Shown: positions 52,122-62,529 of the stretch, in pieces
Layout of the letters: each line of letters starts with the position of its first letter
Numbering within the stretch: the stretch's first letter is position 1
Virus record (IMG/VR): IMGVR_UViG_3300030012_001865
Coordinates: 30,286 to 94,285 of that record
Origin: a virus
Direction: 5' to 3' (one strand)
DNA length: 64,000 nucleotides
Notes under the pieces: model-generated
The model's input: only the letters and a program-made list of their open reading frames with translations
Told to the model about the DNA's origin: nothing
Databases searched by the model: none
Made by a program: the position numbers and the translations under genes

Positions 52122-55100
52122 TTAGCTTATAAATTTTCCTGTTTGTGTGTCAAATATTCTGTTGCCTGCCGTCATGTATCTACCACCTGTTCCTCCTGCT
52201 CCTGGAGAACTTGCAATTTGTCCTGGACTTACATTGTTTCCGTACATTTGTCCGAAATCAATATTGAAGTTTCCTTCTTTAAATCTAGCTGTGTTAGAAA
52301 GATCTCTAAATAAGTTATTTCTCTCTACTGCTAAAGCTGTATTAGCTGCTTGACCTATTCCTTCTTGGAACATTTGATATGGCATAGCTTGTATACCCAT
52401 ATTCATTTGATCAACTCTAGATTCTACACCTTTATTGTATCGATCAAGGCCAAAGTTAAATCTTTGTGCTTCATTTTCTAACTGTCTATTTAGATAATTA
52501 GTTCTTGCAAATTGTTGTCCTATATTAGGAGCCATGCTAGAAGCCATAGCCTGTCGTCTTCTTGGGTCTGGATTTGCGCCCAAAGCTGTTGCAGCTATTT
52601 GTAATGATGGTGATATTTGAGAATACGGATCTATTTTATTAGGACGCATTCTACCACTTAATTGATAATCAGAGGCGTTAAGTAATTCAGGCGGATTAAT
52701 TATACCTGCTATACCACCTACAGTATTATATATAGAAGATGCATAAGGAAGTAGATCTTTTAAACCGAACTTATTACCATCACCAGTATTATTAGTATTA
52801 GTATTAGTGTTAGTAGTGTTAGTATTGTTAGTGTTAGTATTATTAACAGTAGTATTAGTATTAGTATTAGTATTAGTATTATTACTAAATATATCTGTTG
52901 CTGGAGTATAATTTCCTAAATCTATTTGATTATCTCCCGTAGATGTACCAGAAGTTACTATTTCATCTTGCGGCATCGTTCCGAAAAGTGACATTGTTTG
53001 TGGATTATTAAATTGTGGAAACATATCCGTTTGCATAGTATCCTCATTTAATTGTCCTACCTGCATATCAAATGATCCTATGCCTTCAGGCATTCCTGGT
53101 AACATTGTTCCTCCACTCATCAAAGCTCCACTAGCAGTGGAGTAAGGCCCTGTTATAGGAAAATTAAAATTAAACATACCCTCTTGTGCTTTAGGAGGTT
53201 TATTTCTGAATCGTATACTCATTCTATCTTTTTGTTGTTCTATAGGAATCCTTGAATGTCCCCTATACCTACCGCCTATAAGATTTTGTGGCTGCATTAT
53301 ACTTCGATCTGGGAGAGAATATATACCTGTCATAGAATCAGGTATATTAAATCTTAATGCATCTCTAGAATATGTAGGCCCTTCACCTGTCATACCTACT
53401 AGACTATTTTTAGAGTAGTCAACATAAAAAGGAGGGTTTGTATTTATCATTCCATTTTTTGCTTTCATATATGTTCCCCCACGTTTTGCCATATTAGTTT
53501 TATTACCGTTATTTTTTTGTTGCTCATCTACCTCTTCTTGTACTTGAGCCATAAGATTTCTTTTCTCTAACTCACCTTGCTGTCTTTCTATAAAATCAGT
53601 GCTTTTTATTTTTTCATTTGCTTCTGCAATCTTTTTATATAAAGCTTTAACTCTACTAGATCTACCTTGTAAATTACTAACTACGGTAGTTTCTCCAGGT
53701 GGTAGCACCATGTCAACTCCTCCTTTAGAATGAGGTTGATCGCCTTTTATTTCATAAGCACCTTCACCTAAATTATTTAATCCTGCGTTAGGATTTAAAC
53801 TTTGTATCTGTCCTCCTTGAGTTAAAAGTAGTTCACCACTTTCTGCCTCTATGTCTGGGCTTTGAGTTATACCGCCCTCTTCATATTTGTACATCATAGT
53901 TCCGTATTTAGCATATGGAGATGGTGACCCCATAAATATTCCTGACATGTTTTGAACTGCTTGTGGGTTTTGCATTCCATATAAATTTCCTACAGCAGAT
54001 CCTATGTTTCCTGCAGTAGATCGTGGCTGTCCCACTCCTGACGCATTTAATGCTTGTCCTGCCGCATCTAAAGCCATACCAGATCCTGGTACAGCTACAT
54101 TTAATGCTTGTTTACCTACCTGTCCTACTGCAGAACCTATACCTTCTCCAATCGCACCAGCCGTTTCACCAAATTTTGTTCTGTATCCGTACTTTTCATC
54201 AAAGCCGAAGTCAGTTCCTAATGCTGATTCTATAGGTGATAGACCAGTGTTAACCGAAGCAACTGCTGCATCTCTAAGATGTCTACCTGCTTTAGTTCTT
54301 TTAAAAAAGCCTCCTCTTGCGTATTTATAAATAGTATCTTTCATAGGATCAAAGTTAGGGTTAAATAGTGAGTCTTCGTATCTACGAAAATTTTGGTATT
54401 CACTATCGTTATATGGGTCAAATGTTTCTGCTCCAGGCATACCCATTCTTATACCTCTATTTCTCATAGATTGAATAGTCATTGCCTCAGCTTCTTCAGG
54501 AGAAGGACCAAGTGAGTCTATCAAATTATATAAACCACGTCCAGCACCATAAGTAGCAAGTCCTGCGCCACCGTACAGGCCTGCTCCTTTTAATAGATAC
54601 CCGTAAGCATCATCTTTTATAGCTGCGTTGTATTGAGGAAAATTATATGCGCTCGGATTAGAAGGTATTGCTCTAAACTGTGGTGCATCAACCATAATTT
54701 TTTTAGTAGTTCCACTTCCTATAAATTTAGCCTTAGGAATTTGTATCATTGATTTAGGACTTTTTGCAGCAGTAGTGTTATATCTGTCAATTCTTTTATT
54801 TAGATTTTTTAATTCTATATTGTCTATATTATCTAACATTTTAAGACCAAAGTTGCTATCATTAAATAGCAGGCTTAGTCCTTCTTCTTCTGGATCAATT
54901 ACATTTGCTAAGTTTTTAATACCTTGGCCTCCTCTTAAATCACCTAAGTGTATTGCTGTCGCTTCTTTTGCTCGCCCTGCTGCAGTTATAGAACCATCAG
55001 CTCTAAACAAAGGTCCATCTCCTTTATACATTTTTAAAAGCTTATCTAGTTGAGTAGACTGTGTTTCAGTAAGTTTACCACCCTTTTTTAAATCTTTAAA

Positions 55101-56954
55101 ATATTCTATAGCAGCTTTTGCTCTACTGTTAATTCCAGATCTACTAAGATCTCTTGCTTGAGTTCCAACAACTGATAATATTCCATCAGGATTAGGCTTT
55201 AAACCTCTGGTTTGTGAAGCAAACCTTTGCGCTGACTGAAGATAACGCCCAAAAGAATCTAAACTCATTTGAGGCATGTTTAGTAAATTTCCAGGCTGAT
55301 CTTTTGCTTGTTGAATTACTTTATTAATGTTTTTATTCATTGCTGCTGTCCCTCTAACAGCATCTAATTTTGTAGGTATATCAAATTTTGGAATTGGGTC
55401 CTTATAACTTTTTTGTAAAGTCTCTGCTCCTTCTTGAACTCTTTTATTAAAACCTCTTCCTGTAAAAAAGTTTTGAGGTAAATAATCTGTGAGCCTATCT
55501 CGTTCACTAGCTATTTGTCTGTTTATAGGTTCAGACATTTTACCAAATATTTTTTCTGCACTTCTTCTAAATGGAGATACACCTCCTGACATCCCACCTC
55601 TTAAAGAAAATCCTTGTCCTTGTGCTTTAAAAGGATTAGTTATTGGGGGCAAACTAAATTTATTAGGATTATTGTTTTTTATATACTCACCCCAAACATC
55701 AAGTGCTTTTTGTTCAGTTTTATTAGTAGCTCCTCTTTCAGCTATTCTTGCAATACTATTATTGGCAGTTATTGGTCTATTTAAAATTTCATTAACACCT
55801 TTTCCTCTATAGAATTTTGCTGCATCAGCAGGATTATGTGTAAGAGCAAATGCATTTAGATTATTTCTTAAAGCAACTTTCTCACTCATAGTTACACCTG
55901 GAAGATTTCTACTATTGTAGTTGGCAGCATTTAAAAGTTCTTCTGGATTTTTATATCGATCCATTAAACTTAAAGAATGATCTATCCTATCTCCTATTAC
56001 TCTTTTAGATGCAGGAACTACTTTATTAAATCGGCTACCTATAGGTATACTTATATTTTTATTGTAGTAAACATTAGAAAGACTTCCTACATCTTTTACA
56101 AAGTCAAAAGGAGCATCATCAACACCTCTAGCAATATTTGCTATATTTAAATGAGGATACGCTTCTTGTAAAGCTGACAGGCTACCTGCTTGTCCAAGCA
56201 TATTATCTGTGCCTGCAAATGATTTTCCTGTAAGTAAACTATATCCAGAATCACCCACTTCATCAAAGCCAGCAATTTTTGCTTTTCCTTTTTGTCTTTT
56301 TCCTTGCGCCTCAACAGAATCAGAAATAAAATTTCTAACATTAGTTCTTAGCTGAGGATTTCCTTTTAATCCTCCTGTAGCATTAATATCTTCAAGCATT
56401 CTTAGCATTCCATCTTGAGTAGTGCCATACTCATCAAGATTTTTCAAACGTCTTTTAGCTTCTCTGTAAGGCTTACCTTTAAGAAGTCCTTTAGTTCCTT
56501 GAAAAGCGCTTTTAAGTGCTTTATACATAGGAGCAGATACAAATGGTAAAGATGCCATTGCAGTATACATAGCAGCTTCTTCTTTGTCTCCTCTGGCTAA
56601 TGCATCAGATACATAATAAGCATCTAGTGCTTCTCCTGTATAAGGAAGAGAACCCAGTAGCATTTCACCCATGAATTTTGCATTACCTTCAACATCGGTA
56701 AGCTGATCTAACATGCCTGTATAGCCTTGTATATTGCTGTACATTGGGTTTCCTCCAGGGTACATTCGATTAAAGAATCCTAATTGTGGGTTGTTTCTAG
56801 GAGCAACATCAGTAAGAGTTATTTCATTTAACATATTGCTTACAGGACCTGATCCGCCATAAGGCACTAATACATCATTTCCATAAAACTGATATGGAGG
56901 CTGTGTATTCTTACCGCCTTCTTGATATTTAAATTTTTTTCTTACTTTAGCCAT
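52122..56954 (-). CDS. Giant virion protein with Gly-Gly turns and Asn/Thr linker (1610 aa)
   Basis: I use the ATG at 56952-56954 (MAKVRKKFKYQEGG) rather than an upstream TTG. The N-terminal 140 residues include a hydrophobic helical pair (MLLGSLPYTGEALDAYY, then AAMYTAMASLPFVSAPMYKAL). Around residues 1000-1060 a Gly-rich region (FGETAGAIGEGIGSAVGQVG) with repeated Gly-x-x-x-Gly steps could pack in a membrane. A motif with ESGELLLTQGGQ, then HSKGGVDMVLPPGE and TTVVSN follows, a scheme I associate with structural proteins of Bacteroidota phages. The linker at about residues 1357-1389 is an Asn/Thr repeat. Likely carried inside the virion; no enzymatic motif is seen. Confidence 0.65.
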   Translation of the reverse strand: MAKVRKKFKYQEGGKNTQPPYQFYGNDVLVPYGGSGPVSNMLNEITLTDVAPRNNPQLGFFNRMYPGGNPMYSNIQGYTGMLDQLTDVEGNAKFMGEMLLGSLPYTGEALDAYYVSDALARGDKEEAAMYTAMASLPFVSAPMYKALKSAFQGTKGLLKGKPYREAKRRLKNLDEYGTTQDGMLRMLEDINATGGLKGNPQLRTNVRNFISDSVEAQGKRQKGKAKIAGFDEVGDSGYSLLTGKSFAGTDNMLGQAGSLSALQEAYPHLNIANIARGVDDAPFDFVKDVGSLSNVYYNKNISIPIGSRFNKVVPASKRVIGDRIDHSLSLMDRYKNPEELLNAANYNSRNLPGVTMSEKVALRNNLNAFALTHNPADAAKFYRGKGVNEILNRPITANNSIARIAERGATNKTEQKALDVWGEYIKNNNPNKFSLPPITNPFKAQGQGFSLRGGMSGGVSPFRRSAEKIFGKMSEPINRQIASERDRLTDYLPQNFFTGRGFNKRVQEGAETLQKSYKDPIPKFDIPTKLDAVRGTAAMNKNINKVIQQAKDQPGNLLNMPQMSLDSFGRYLQSAQRFASQTRGLKPNPDGILSVVGTQARDLSRSGINSRAKAAIEYFKDLKKGGKLTETQSTQLDKLLKMYKGDGPLFRADGSITAAGRAKEATAIHLGDLRGGQGIKNLANVIDPEEEGLSLLFNDSNFGLKMLDNIDNIELKNLNKRIDRYNTTAAKSPKSMIQIPKAKFIGSGTTKKIMVDAPQFRAIPSNPSAYNFPQYNAAIKDDAYGYLLKGAGLYGGAGLATYGAGRGLYNLIDSLGPSPEEAEAMTIQSMRNRGIRMGMPGAETFDPYNDSEYQNFRRYEDSLFNPNFDPMKDTIYKYARGGFFKRTKAGRHLRDAAVASVNTGLSPIESALGTDFGFDEKYGYRTKFGETAGAIGEGIGSAVGQVGKQALNVAVPGSGMALDAAGQALNASGVGQPRSTAGNIGSAVGNLYGMQNPQAVQNMSGIFMGSPSPYAKYGTMMYKYEEGGITQSPDIEAESGELLLTQGGQIQSLNPNAGLNNLGEGAYEIKGDQPHSKGGVDMVLPPGETTVVSNLQGRSSRVKALYKKIAEANEKIKSTDFIERQQGELEKRNLMAQVQEEVDEQQKNNGNKTNMAKRGGTYMKAKNGMINTNPPFYVDYSKNSLVGMTGEGPTYSRDALRFNIPDSMTGIYSLPDRSIMQPQNLIGGRYRGHSRIPIEQQKDRMSIRFRNKPPKAQEGMFNFNFPITGPYSTASGALMSGGTMLPGMPEGIGSFDMQVGQLNEDTMQTDMFPQFNNPQTMSLFGTMPQDEIVTSGTSTGDNQIDLGNYTPATDIFSNNTNTNTNTNTTVNNTNTNNTNTTNTNTNTNNTGDGNKFGLKDLLPYASSIYNTVGGIAGIINPPELLNASDYQLSGRMRPNKIDPYSQISPSLQIAATALGANPDPRRRQAMASSMAPNIGQQFARTNYLNRQLENEAQRFNFGLDRYNKGVESRVDQMNMGIQAMPYQMFQEGIGQAANTALAVERNNLFRDLSNTARFKEGNFNIDFGQMYGNNVSPGQIASSPGAGGTGGRYMTAGNRIFDTQTGKFIS
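52786..52884 (-). repeat. Short tandem repeat encoding an Asn-Thr linker
   Basis: The plus strand has repeats of the type TTAGTA/TTAGTG/ATTAGT over about 100 bases, in frame within the giant gene at 52122-56954. They encode alternating Asn and Thr with occasional Val. Six-base units keep the reading frame on gain or loss, so length variation would change linker length only. Confidence 0.85.
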
Positions 56955-56972
56955 AATCCGCAAATATAATAA

Positions 56973-59900
56973 TTATCTCTTAGAAACCCTAAATTTAGTT
57001 TTGACGTAATAGGTTTGTAATTTTCCCCCAGTCTTATTATCGTACCTTAAATTTATTTTTAAATATTTATCTCTTAATCTTAGTGGGGTACCACCTTTTA
57101 TTACTCTAGGTAAAGCAGCTTTCCAAGTTCGTTCTCTTCTTTTTATGTTTTGAATTACTTCTTCAGGTTCTTCTACCTCATCTACAGTAATGTCAGGTAA
57201 TTGCAAAGGTCCATATAAATCAGTGGCAACTATTTGGTACGAGTTTGTACACAGAAGTTTGTTCCAAGTGCCGTTTACATCACCCGATTGTCCTAAAATA
57301 TTTGTTAGTTTTGTATACATTTCTATATTATCAAATACTTTTGTTTCGGAAGGACCTTTATTTACTAAGAAAGTAATACTACTATCATAAACATCACCAT
57401 ACCAAGAAGCTCTTGGGGCTGTCAAGGATTCAATCTCATTGTGTATCCAAATTTCATTATCATGTACCCTAAATACTTCTTCTACTGCCTCATCAAACTC
57501 GTAATTTAATGGTCTTACACTTAACAATTTGTCTTGTGTATTTATAAACATAGGAGTAGCAAATGAATATTTAGAAGTAAATGAACCTGTAGTTTCACTG
57601 TAAACTAATGTTTCAGTTCTAAACAGTTCCCACCATCCTTTATCACCATCATCAACAAACTTTCTTTCTAAAAATGAGAATAATACTTCATTATTACTTG
57701 CATCGTATCCTGTAGTTATACCGTGGTATAAAAATGCATTGTCACCGTAATTAGTACCTTGTCCAGTATAACTATTATAGTTAGTAGCTGCAAACTGTTT
57801 GTTCTCTAACCTAGATTCAAAATAACTTTTTATACCTTTAACTCTAGACAATTCTAAAGTTCCCTCGTTACTAATTCTATAAGCAGCATTATTTAATATA
57901 TCTACCCAGTATAATCCTTTAGTTGTTGCTAGTACAGATCTTTGATGTTTACTACCAATTTCTGTAGACAGGTATCTATGATCTTGTATAACGTCACCTG
58001 TACCTAATATAAGAGAAGATTGGTCTGTAGTTGTTGTAACAGCTACAGGATTAATAGATAACATTCCTACACCCCTATCTTGTAAAAAGAACATGTTATC
58101 AGAAAAATTAATTATTTTATTTATAGGACCGTATTCTCCTTCTACATCTCTATAGTTATCAAGTCTAAATTCTTTCCAGCTATCTTTTAAATCTCCATTT
58201 ACTTTTATATCAGAGTATAAAACTCTAGAATCATACTGATCTGTTTCTACATAGTCTAATGTTCTAGGATAGAATTCTAATAAATCATTTTCTGCAGAAT
58301 ATACATTTTGATATATGTACTGATCTAACTGATGGTTATCAGTTTCGTTTCCTGTAAATCCTGTGTCTACATTTTTAGCTGCAAAGTGATAACCTTGTCT
58401 TAACCCTAAATTAATTGTACTCTCAACTGGTATAGCATAAGAAAAACTATGTCTCTTAGTTGGTCCACTAGTGTTATTACTATAATTATTATCAGGAGCT
58501 TGTCCACCTCTCCATTTTCGTAGTTTTTGAAAATCATAAAAACTAACAAAAATATCTCCGCCGTAAACTTCTACAGGCTCACCTTCTTGGTCTACTGGTA
58601 TAAAGCTATTTGCATTTATATATTTATTTCTACTTCTATTATCATATCCTCGTCCGCCATATTGAGTCTCCATAATATCTCTTCTCCAAGAAAGTAAAAG
58701 TTTTTCTTGCACTCTGTGCCTTTCATACGCAGCAGGATAGGCGCCGTTTGCGCATGTACATACATCTGCTGCAGTAGAACCGTCAAAATAACTTGTTGCA
58801 AGGTTGTTGTCTCCTACATCACCATCATTAAAATATATTTGATTTTGGTAAGTCTCGGCATTCCATCCTGGATCAGGTTGGTTATTAAATAATCCAGGAT
58901 TTATCCAGTAAGACCAATATGGAAAAGTTACAGCTATAGGGTTATCTTCAGTATTAGGTAAAATAACATCTCCTAACCATGTAGAACCTAACGATCCTAC
59001 GTAAGGTGTACCAGTATTAGCACGCGTACCATTACCATTAAATTGTATAAACAATGTATCACACCCAACACTATAAACATCTACATCTGTATTACCATTT
59101 ACTTCTACTCCTACGTTATTAATACCTCTAGGCAAGTTTGAGTCAAATGTTAATGATGCTCCTGAGGCCCAAAACCTAGCGTCGTTAGGTTTAAAGAAAT
59201 CTACACTTGCAAGATCATTCTCTAGAGTGTTTCCAGGGCCAAAAATATATGGCACATTTATATTTGTGTTAAAAGTAATCATTTGATGTGAGTACATTTT
59301 TCTATAATAATCATCATCTGTTCCTTCAGTCAGCCCTCCATGTAGAAAATGATTTTCCCATGCATTTCTAGAAGCACCATTAGTTAAATTACCTGCAACT
59401 TCTACCCAATCACAAGCACCTGCTGTAGGATACTCTCCTTTAAAAACAAAATCAGGAGAGTCCATACTCATATGAGTGCTCCATATCATACCATGATCAG
59501 TTCTTTCAGATGTGTCTCCATTATTATGTGCCCATGTAGCCATGTATGCACTGTGTGCTAATCTAAAAGTACTACCTATATTTTCTCCTTGGCTTGCAAA
59601 TAAATAAAGATAAGATCCCATTCCCTGCCCAAAGACAGATCTATCAATGTCAGTTCTTTCAACTCTAACTATACTATATCCTGAGACTTTATTTTTAATT
59701 GACTGCGGTAAATTAACAGTAAACTCTATACCTAAAACATATAAAGAGTGAGTGTCAATTGTATCATTTCTACCATAACCTGCGTTTAATGTTGTGTTAA
59801 TTCCTTCTGTAAAGGATACAAGCTCTCCCTCAGCACTCCAACCACTAAAAGCTGCACCGCTTTGTGATCCTGTTTCTTGATACGGCGTTCCTTGAGCAGC

Positions 59901-61619
59901 TTGTGTTTTACTTCTAGTTTGAGATAAAGTATAATTGAAAAGAGATCCGCTACCTGTTATATCAAAATCTTTAAATCTTGGAAATCTTATATCTCCTACC
60001 CAATTTACAAATCCAGGATTACCTTTTTTATCATACAATACAATACCAAATCTGTAAATTTCATCTCTTTGATACCCTTTATATTTTTCAACGGCAAGAG
60101 GATTTTTATAATCTAACCAGTCCACCCCTACACCACAGTCAGTAGCAGAAGATGGTTTTGTTTCTATAAACGGAGGAGTTGTTGCAGGATCTCCTGACAC
60201 AAACTCGTCTCCATCAAATTCTTTTTTAACAAATCTATAAGAAACATTAGGTCCCGTACCTCCAAGTATATATCCATTATCTTGATACACATATCTTTTA
60301 TCATTATCTGTAACCGCAAGTAAGTTTTCGTTATAAGGATTATCAGCATCTAAAAGTAATTGTAATTGTTCAGCAGTGTAATTCTCTTGATTGTAGTTTG
60401 TAGGATCAAACTCAGTATCACTTACATAAGTTGTAACATTACCTTCACCCATTGGGTGAGTATTTCCATCATCTCTTTTATACCTATATGCTCTAGCATT
60501 AAACTCTAACTCTTCTAAAGGAGTTATAACATTACCTAAAAATAATCTATTATCTTTTGATGTTATTGTTTTAGCTCTTTTTATATTGTAGGTAAATGAA
60601 GTTATTTCTGCTAAGCTTATTAAAGAAACAATGTCAGTGTTAGTACTGTGTAATGCTGTAATAGTAGGACTACCAATAGTTTTTCTACTAAATATGTAAG
60701 AGCTGCTAACTCCCTCAATAGAAGATTTATAAATAGCAGCAAATTCAATAACACTATAATCTGTGTCTACATTTTCTACTTGTAACCTTACACCTTTATT
60801 ACAAATAGTTCCTGGTGCTACACCTTCATACTGACTAATATCTTGTGGATCTTCTGTGTAAGTCCAGTAAGGATCTCCTAGTTCAGATGCTGCTACTACA
60901 TGTAAAAATCCTGTAAAAGGAGAGAATCTACTTTGAGATCCTGATTTAGTAACAAGTCTGTATGCATACTGATACATTCCTGCAGGAAGACTACCGCTGT
61001 TTACAACTTCTAATATTTCAGGTTTACTAAATGTAGTAGACGGAGATAACTGAAGATCGTCAGGCTGAACTGACATTACATTTGGGTCAGCTACATTAAT
61101 AGTTCTAACTGGATTAAAGTTATCTGTAAAATATAATCTTTGCACCCCTTGTGTTTCAAATCTACCCACAGCTTCTATAGGATGCTGCACACTAAGATTT
61201 AAAAATTGATTTTCATATATTAAATTTATGTTAGTAACTTCGTCTGTTACAAGATCAAAAGTTATTTTAAATATACCTCCTCCCGCCATAGATGTGGGAT
61301 TTAGTTCTCCTGTTCCAACTATGTTTCCTGGGTTTTTATCAAAATTATATGTAGCAAAAATATACAGATCATTTCTAATAGAAGCATGTCCTATAGGCAC
61401 TGCAGGAACAGGGTCATCTCCAGGAGTACGTGGAGGTAATTCTAAATCAAAAGAAAACAAATTACCTTTAACATTAACATTAATACCAGACTCTCCTGGA
61501 TTTTCGTTTGCTATAATACGTATATTTTTAGAGTCTAAGTAGCTCCCTTCTACAGGACTTAAATCTCCAGGGTCATTTAGTATACCTTTTGTAAATGTAT
61601 TTACTTGTTGATCTCTCAT
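56973..61619 (-). CDS. Muzzle/stabilisation-type tail protein (1548 aa)
   Basis: The N-terminus MRDQQVNTFTKGILNDPGDL, with DLSPVEGSYLDSKNIR, is the opening I recognise for crAss-like 'stabilisation' proteins, placed at the tail tip as the muzzle in the known crassvirus structure. The product is very rich in beta, Tyr, Asn and Gly, with repeated strand-turn patterns. It lies immediately downstream of the ring-protein gene (1-base overlap) and upstream of the giant cargo genes, the order seen in crAss-like genomes. It should plug the tail exit until infection. No catalytic residues are expected; the call is by family resemblance and gene order. Confidence 0.75.
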   Translation of the reverse strand: MRDQQVNTFTKGILNDPGDLSPVEGSYLDSKNIRIIANENPGESGINVNVKGNLFSFDLELPPRTPGDDPVPAVPIGHASIRNDLYIFATYNFDKNPGNIVGTGELNPTSMAGGGIFKITFDLVTDEVTNINLIYENQFLNLSVQHPIEAVGRFETQGVQRLYFTDNFNPVRTINVADPNVMSVQPDDLQLSPSTTFSKPEILEVVNSGSLPAGMYQYAYRLVTKSGSQSRFSPFTGFLHVVAASELGDPYWTYTEDPQDISQYEGVAPGTICNKGVRLQVENVDTDYSVIEFAAIYKSSIEGVSSSYIFSRKTIGSPTITALHSTNTDIVSLISLAEITSFTYNIKRAKTITSKDNRLFLGNVITPLEELEFNARAYRYKRDDGNTHPMGEGNVTTYVSDTEFDPTNYNQENYTAEQLQLLLDADNPYNENLLAVTDNDKRYVYQDNGYILGGTGPNVSYRFVKKEFDGDEFVSGDPATTPPFIETKPSSATDCGVGVDWLDYKNPLAVEKYKGYQRDEIYRFGIVLYDKKGNPGFVNWVGDIRFPRFKDFDITGSGSLFNYTLSQTRSKTQAAQGTPYQETGSQSGAAFSGWSAEGELVSFTEGINTTLNAGYGRNDTIDTHSLYVLGIEFTVNLPQSIKNKVSGYSIVRVERTDIDRSVFGQGMGSYLYLFASQGENIGSTFRLAHSAYMATWAHNNGDTSERTDHGMIWSTHMSMDSPDFVFKGEYPTAGACDWVEVAGNLTNGASRNAWENHFLHGGLTEGTDDDYYRKMYSHQMITFNTNINVPYIFGPGNTLENDLASVDFFKPNDARFWASGASLTFDSNLPRGINNVGVEVNGNTDVDVYSVGCDTLFIQFNGNGTRANTGTPYVGSLGSTWLGDVILPNTEDNPIAVTFPYWSYWINPGLFNNQPDPGWNAETYQNQIYFNDGDVGDNNLATSYFDGSTAADVCTCANGAYPAAYERHRVQEKLLLSWRRDIMETQYGGRGYDNRSRNKYINANSFIPVDQEGEPVEVYGGDIFVSFYDFQKLRKWRGGQAPDNNYSNNTSGPTKRHSFSYAIPVESTINLGLRQGYHFAAKNVDTGFTGNETDNHQLDQYIYQNVYSAENDLLEFYPRTLDYVETDQYDSRVLYSDIKVNGDLKDSWKEFRLDNYRDVEGEYGPINKIINFSDNMFFLQDRGVGMLSINPVAVTTTTDQSSLILGTGDVIQDHRYLSTEIGSKHQRSVLATTKGLYWVDILNNAAYRISNEGTLELSRVKGIKSYFESRLENKQFAATNYNSYTGQGTNYGDNAFLYHGITTGYDASNNEVLFSFLERKFVDDGDKGWWELFRTETLVYSETTGSFTSKYSFATPMFINTQDKLLSVRPLNYEFDEAVEEVFRVHDNEIWIHNEIESLTAPRASWYGDVYDSSITFLVNKGPSETKVFDNIEMYTKLTNILGQSGDVNGTWNKLLCTNSYQIVATDLYGPLQLPDITVDEVEEPEEVIQNIKRRERTWKAALPRVIKGGTPLRLRDKYLKINLRYDNKTGGKLQTYYVKTKFRVSKR

Positions 61620-62518
61620 TATCTATTAAAGTTTCTTCTTAATTCTGGTTTACCTAATGATCTAAAAAATGTTTCGTGGTGATTTACTTTAGGAAGCAAT
61701 CTCATCACTTGATTTTTAATACCTTCCATTTGATCAATGTTAGGCATTTTAGCTTTATTACCTGCTTGGCCCACATACCATGTCCACTCTTGTTCTGAGT
61801 GTTGGAATACAGGTTGTGCAAGTTCTCCTCTTCTCCACGCAATGTAATCTATCTTCATTGTAAGATATTTTTTAACTGCTAATTGATAGCTTGTATCTTC
61901 TGGTATAAGAGGCAGACCTTCTTCATCTGTAGGTATTGCAAGATATGCCATACACACTTGCCCTTCTTTTACTGACAAAGTAAGATGGTTATTATTAATA
62001 TCAAATGTAATAGGGTTAAGACTAGTATCTATAGAAGCAGTAGTGTCGAATGACATTACACCTGTATGATCTAAGTTTAAATTATCCATTTCTTCTTCAT
62101 CTCTTTGCTCGTAACTAACAGTACCATCTAAATTTGTAGTTTTAACAATGCTACCCCAGTTTCTATCTTTTACTTCTGTAGCTAGATTAGTATAACCTTC
62201 TATACCACAACAAGCGCCATCAAGTAAATGGTGAAAAGTGTCTCCAGAATACTCTGCAGGCATACCATTTACAGCTACTTGCTCTAAGCTATAAAAGTCA
62301 CAAGGTAAATGAGCTCTGTAGTTTGTGATTTCTAAGTTAGGATTATCTCTGTGTCCTGTAACTTTTCTTACATACTGTCTAGGGTTACCTATTAAGTTAA
62401 GAGCTTCTTCTGTCCACTGTATACAATCTACCCACGGCAGCTCAAATTGATAACCGTTGTCAGCATATACTTGCTCCATGATTGCGTTTAATGATATATA
62501 TTTTCCGTTTAATGCCAT
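61619..62518 (-). CDS. Ring/neck protein (299 aa)
   Basis: I place the start at the ATG on 62516-62518 (MALNGKYISLNAIMEQVYAD), preceded by the A/T-rich sequence TTAATAAATAATAAC. An upstream extension of 31 residues would overlap the fibre gene and begins with an implausible Cys/Arg-rich stretch. The opening SLNAIMEQVYADNGY is characteristic of crAss-like ring proteins that join portal and tail. A beta-rich middle (residues 120-210) follows, and the last 90 residues are helical and basic (VMRLLPKVNHHETFFRSLGK). The muzzle-type gene starts at its last base. The candidate neck protein at 1301-2074 may form another ring. Confidence 0.72.
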   Translation of the reverse strand: MALNGKYISLNAIMEQVYADNGYQFELPWVDCIQWTEEALNLIGNPRQYVRKVTGHRDNPNLEITNYRAHLPCDFYSLEQVAVNGMPAEYSGDTFHHLLDGACCGIEGYTNLATEVKDRNWGSIVKTTNLDGTVSYEQRDEEEMDNLNLDHTGVMSFDTTASIDTSLNPITFDINNNHLTLSVKEGQVCMAYLAIPTDEEGLPLIPEDTSYQLAVKKYLTMKIDYIAWRRGELAQPVFQHSEQEWTWYVGQAGNKAKMPNIDQMEGIKNQVMRLLPKVNHHETFFRSLGKPELRRNFNR

Positions 62519-62529
62519 GTTATTATTTA

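Noticed and set aside
52786-52884. Tandem repeats as a CRISPR array
   Set aside because: Units are about six bases long, lack unique spacers and lie inside a reading frame.
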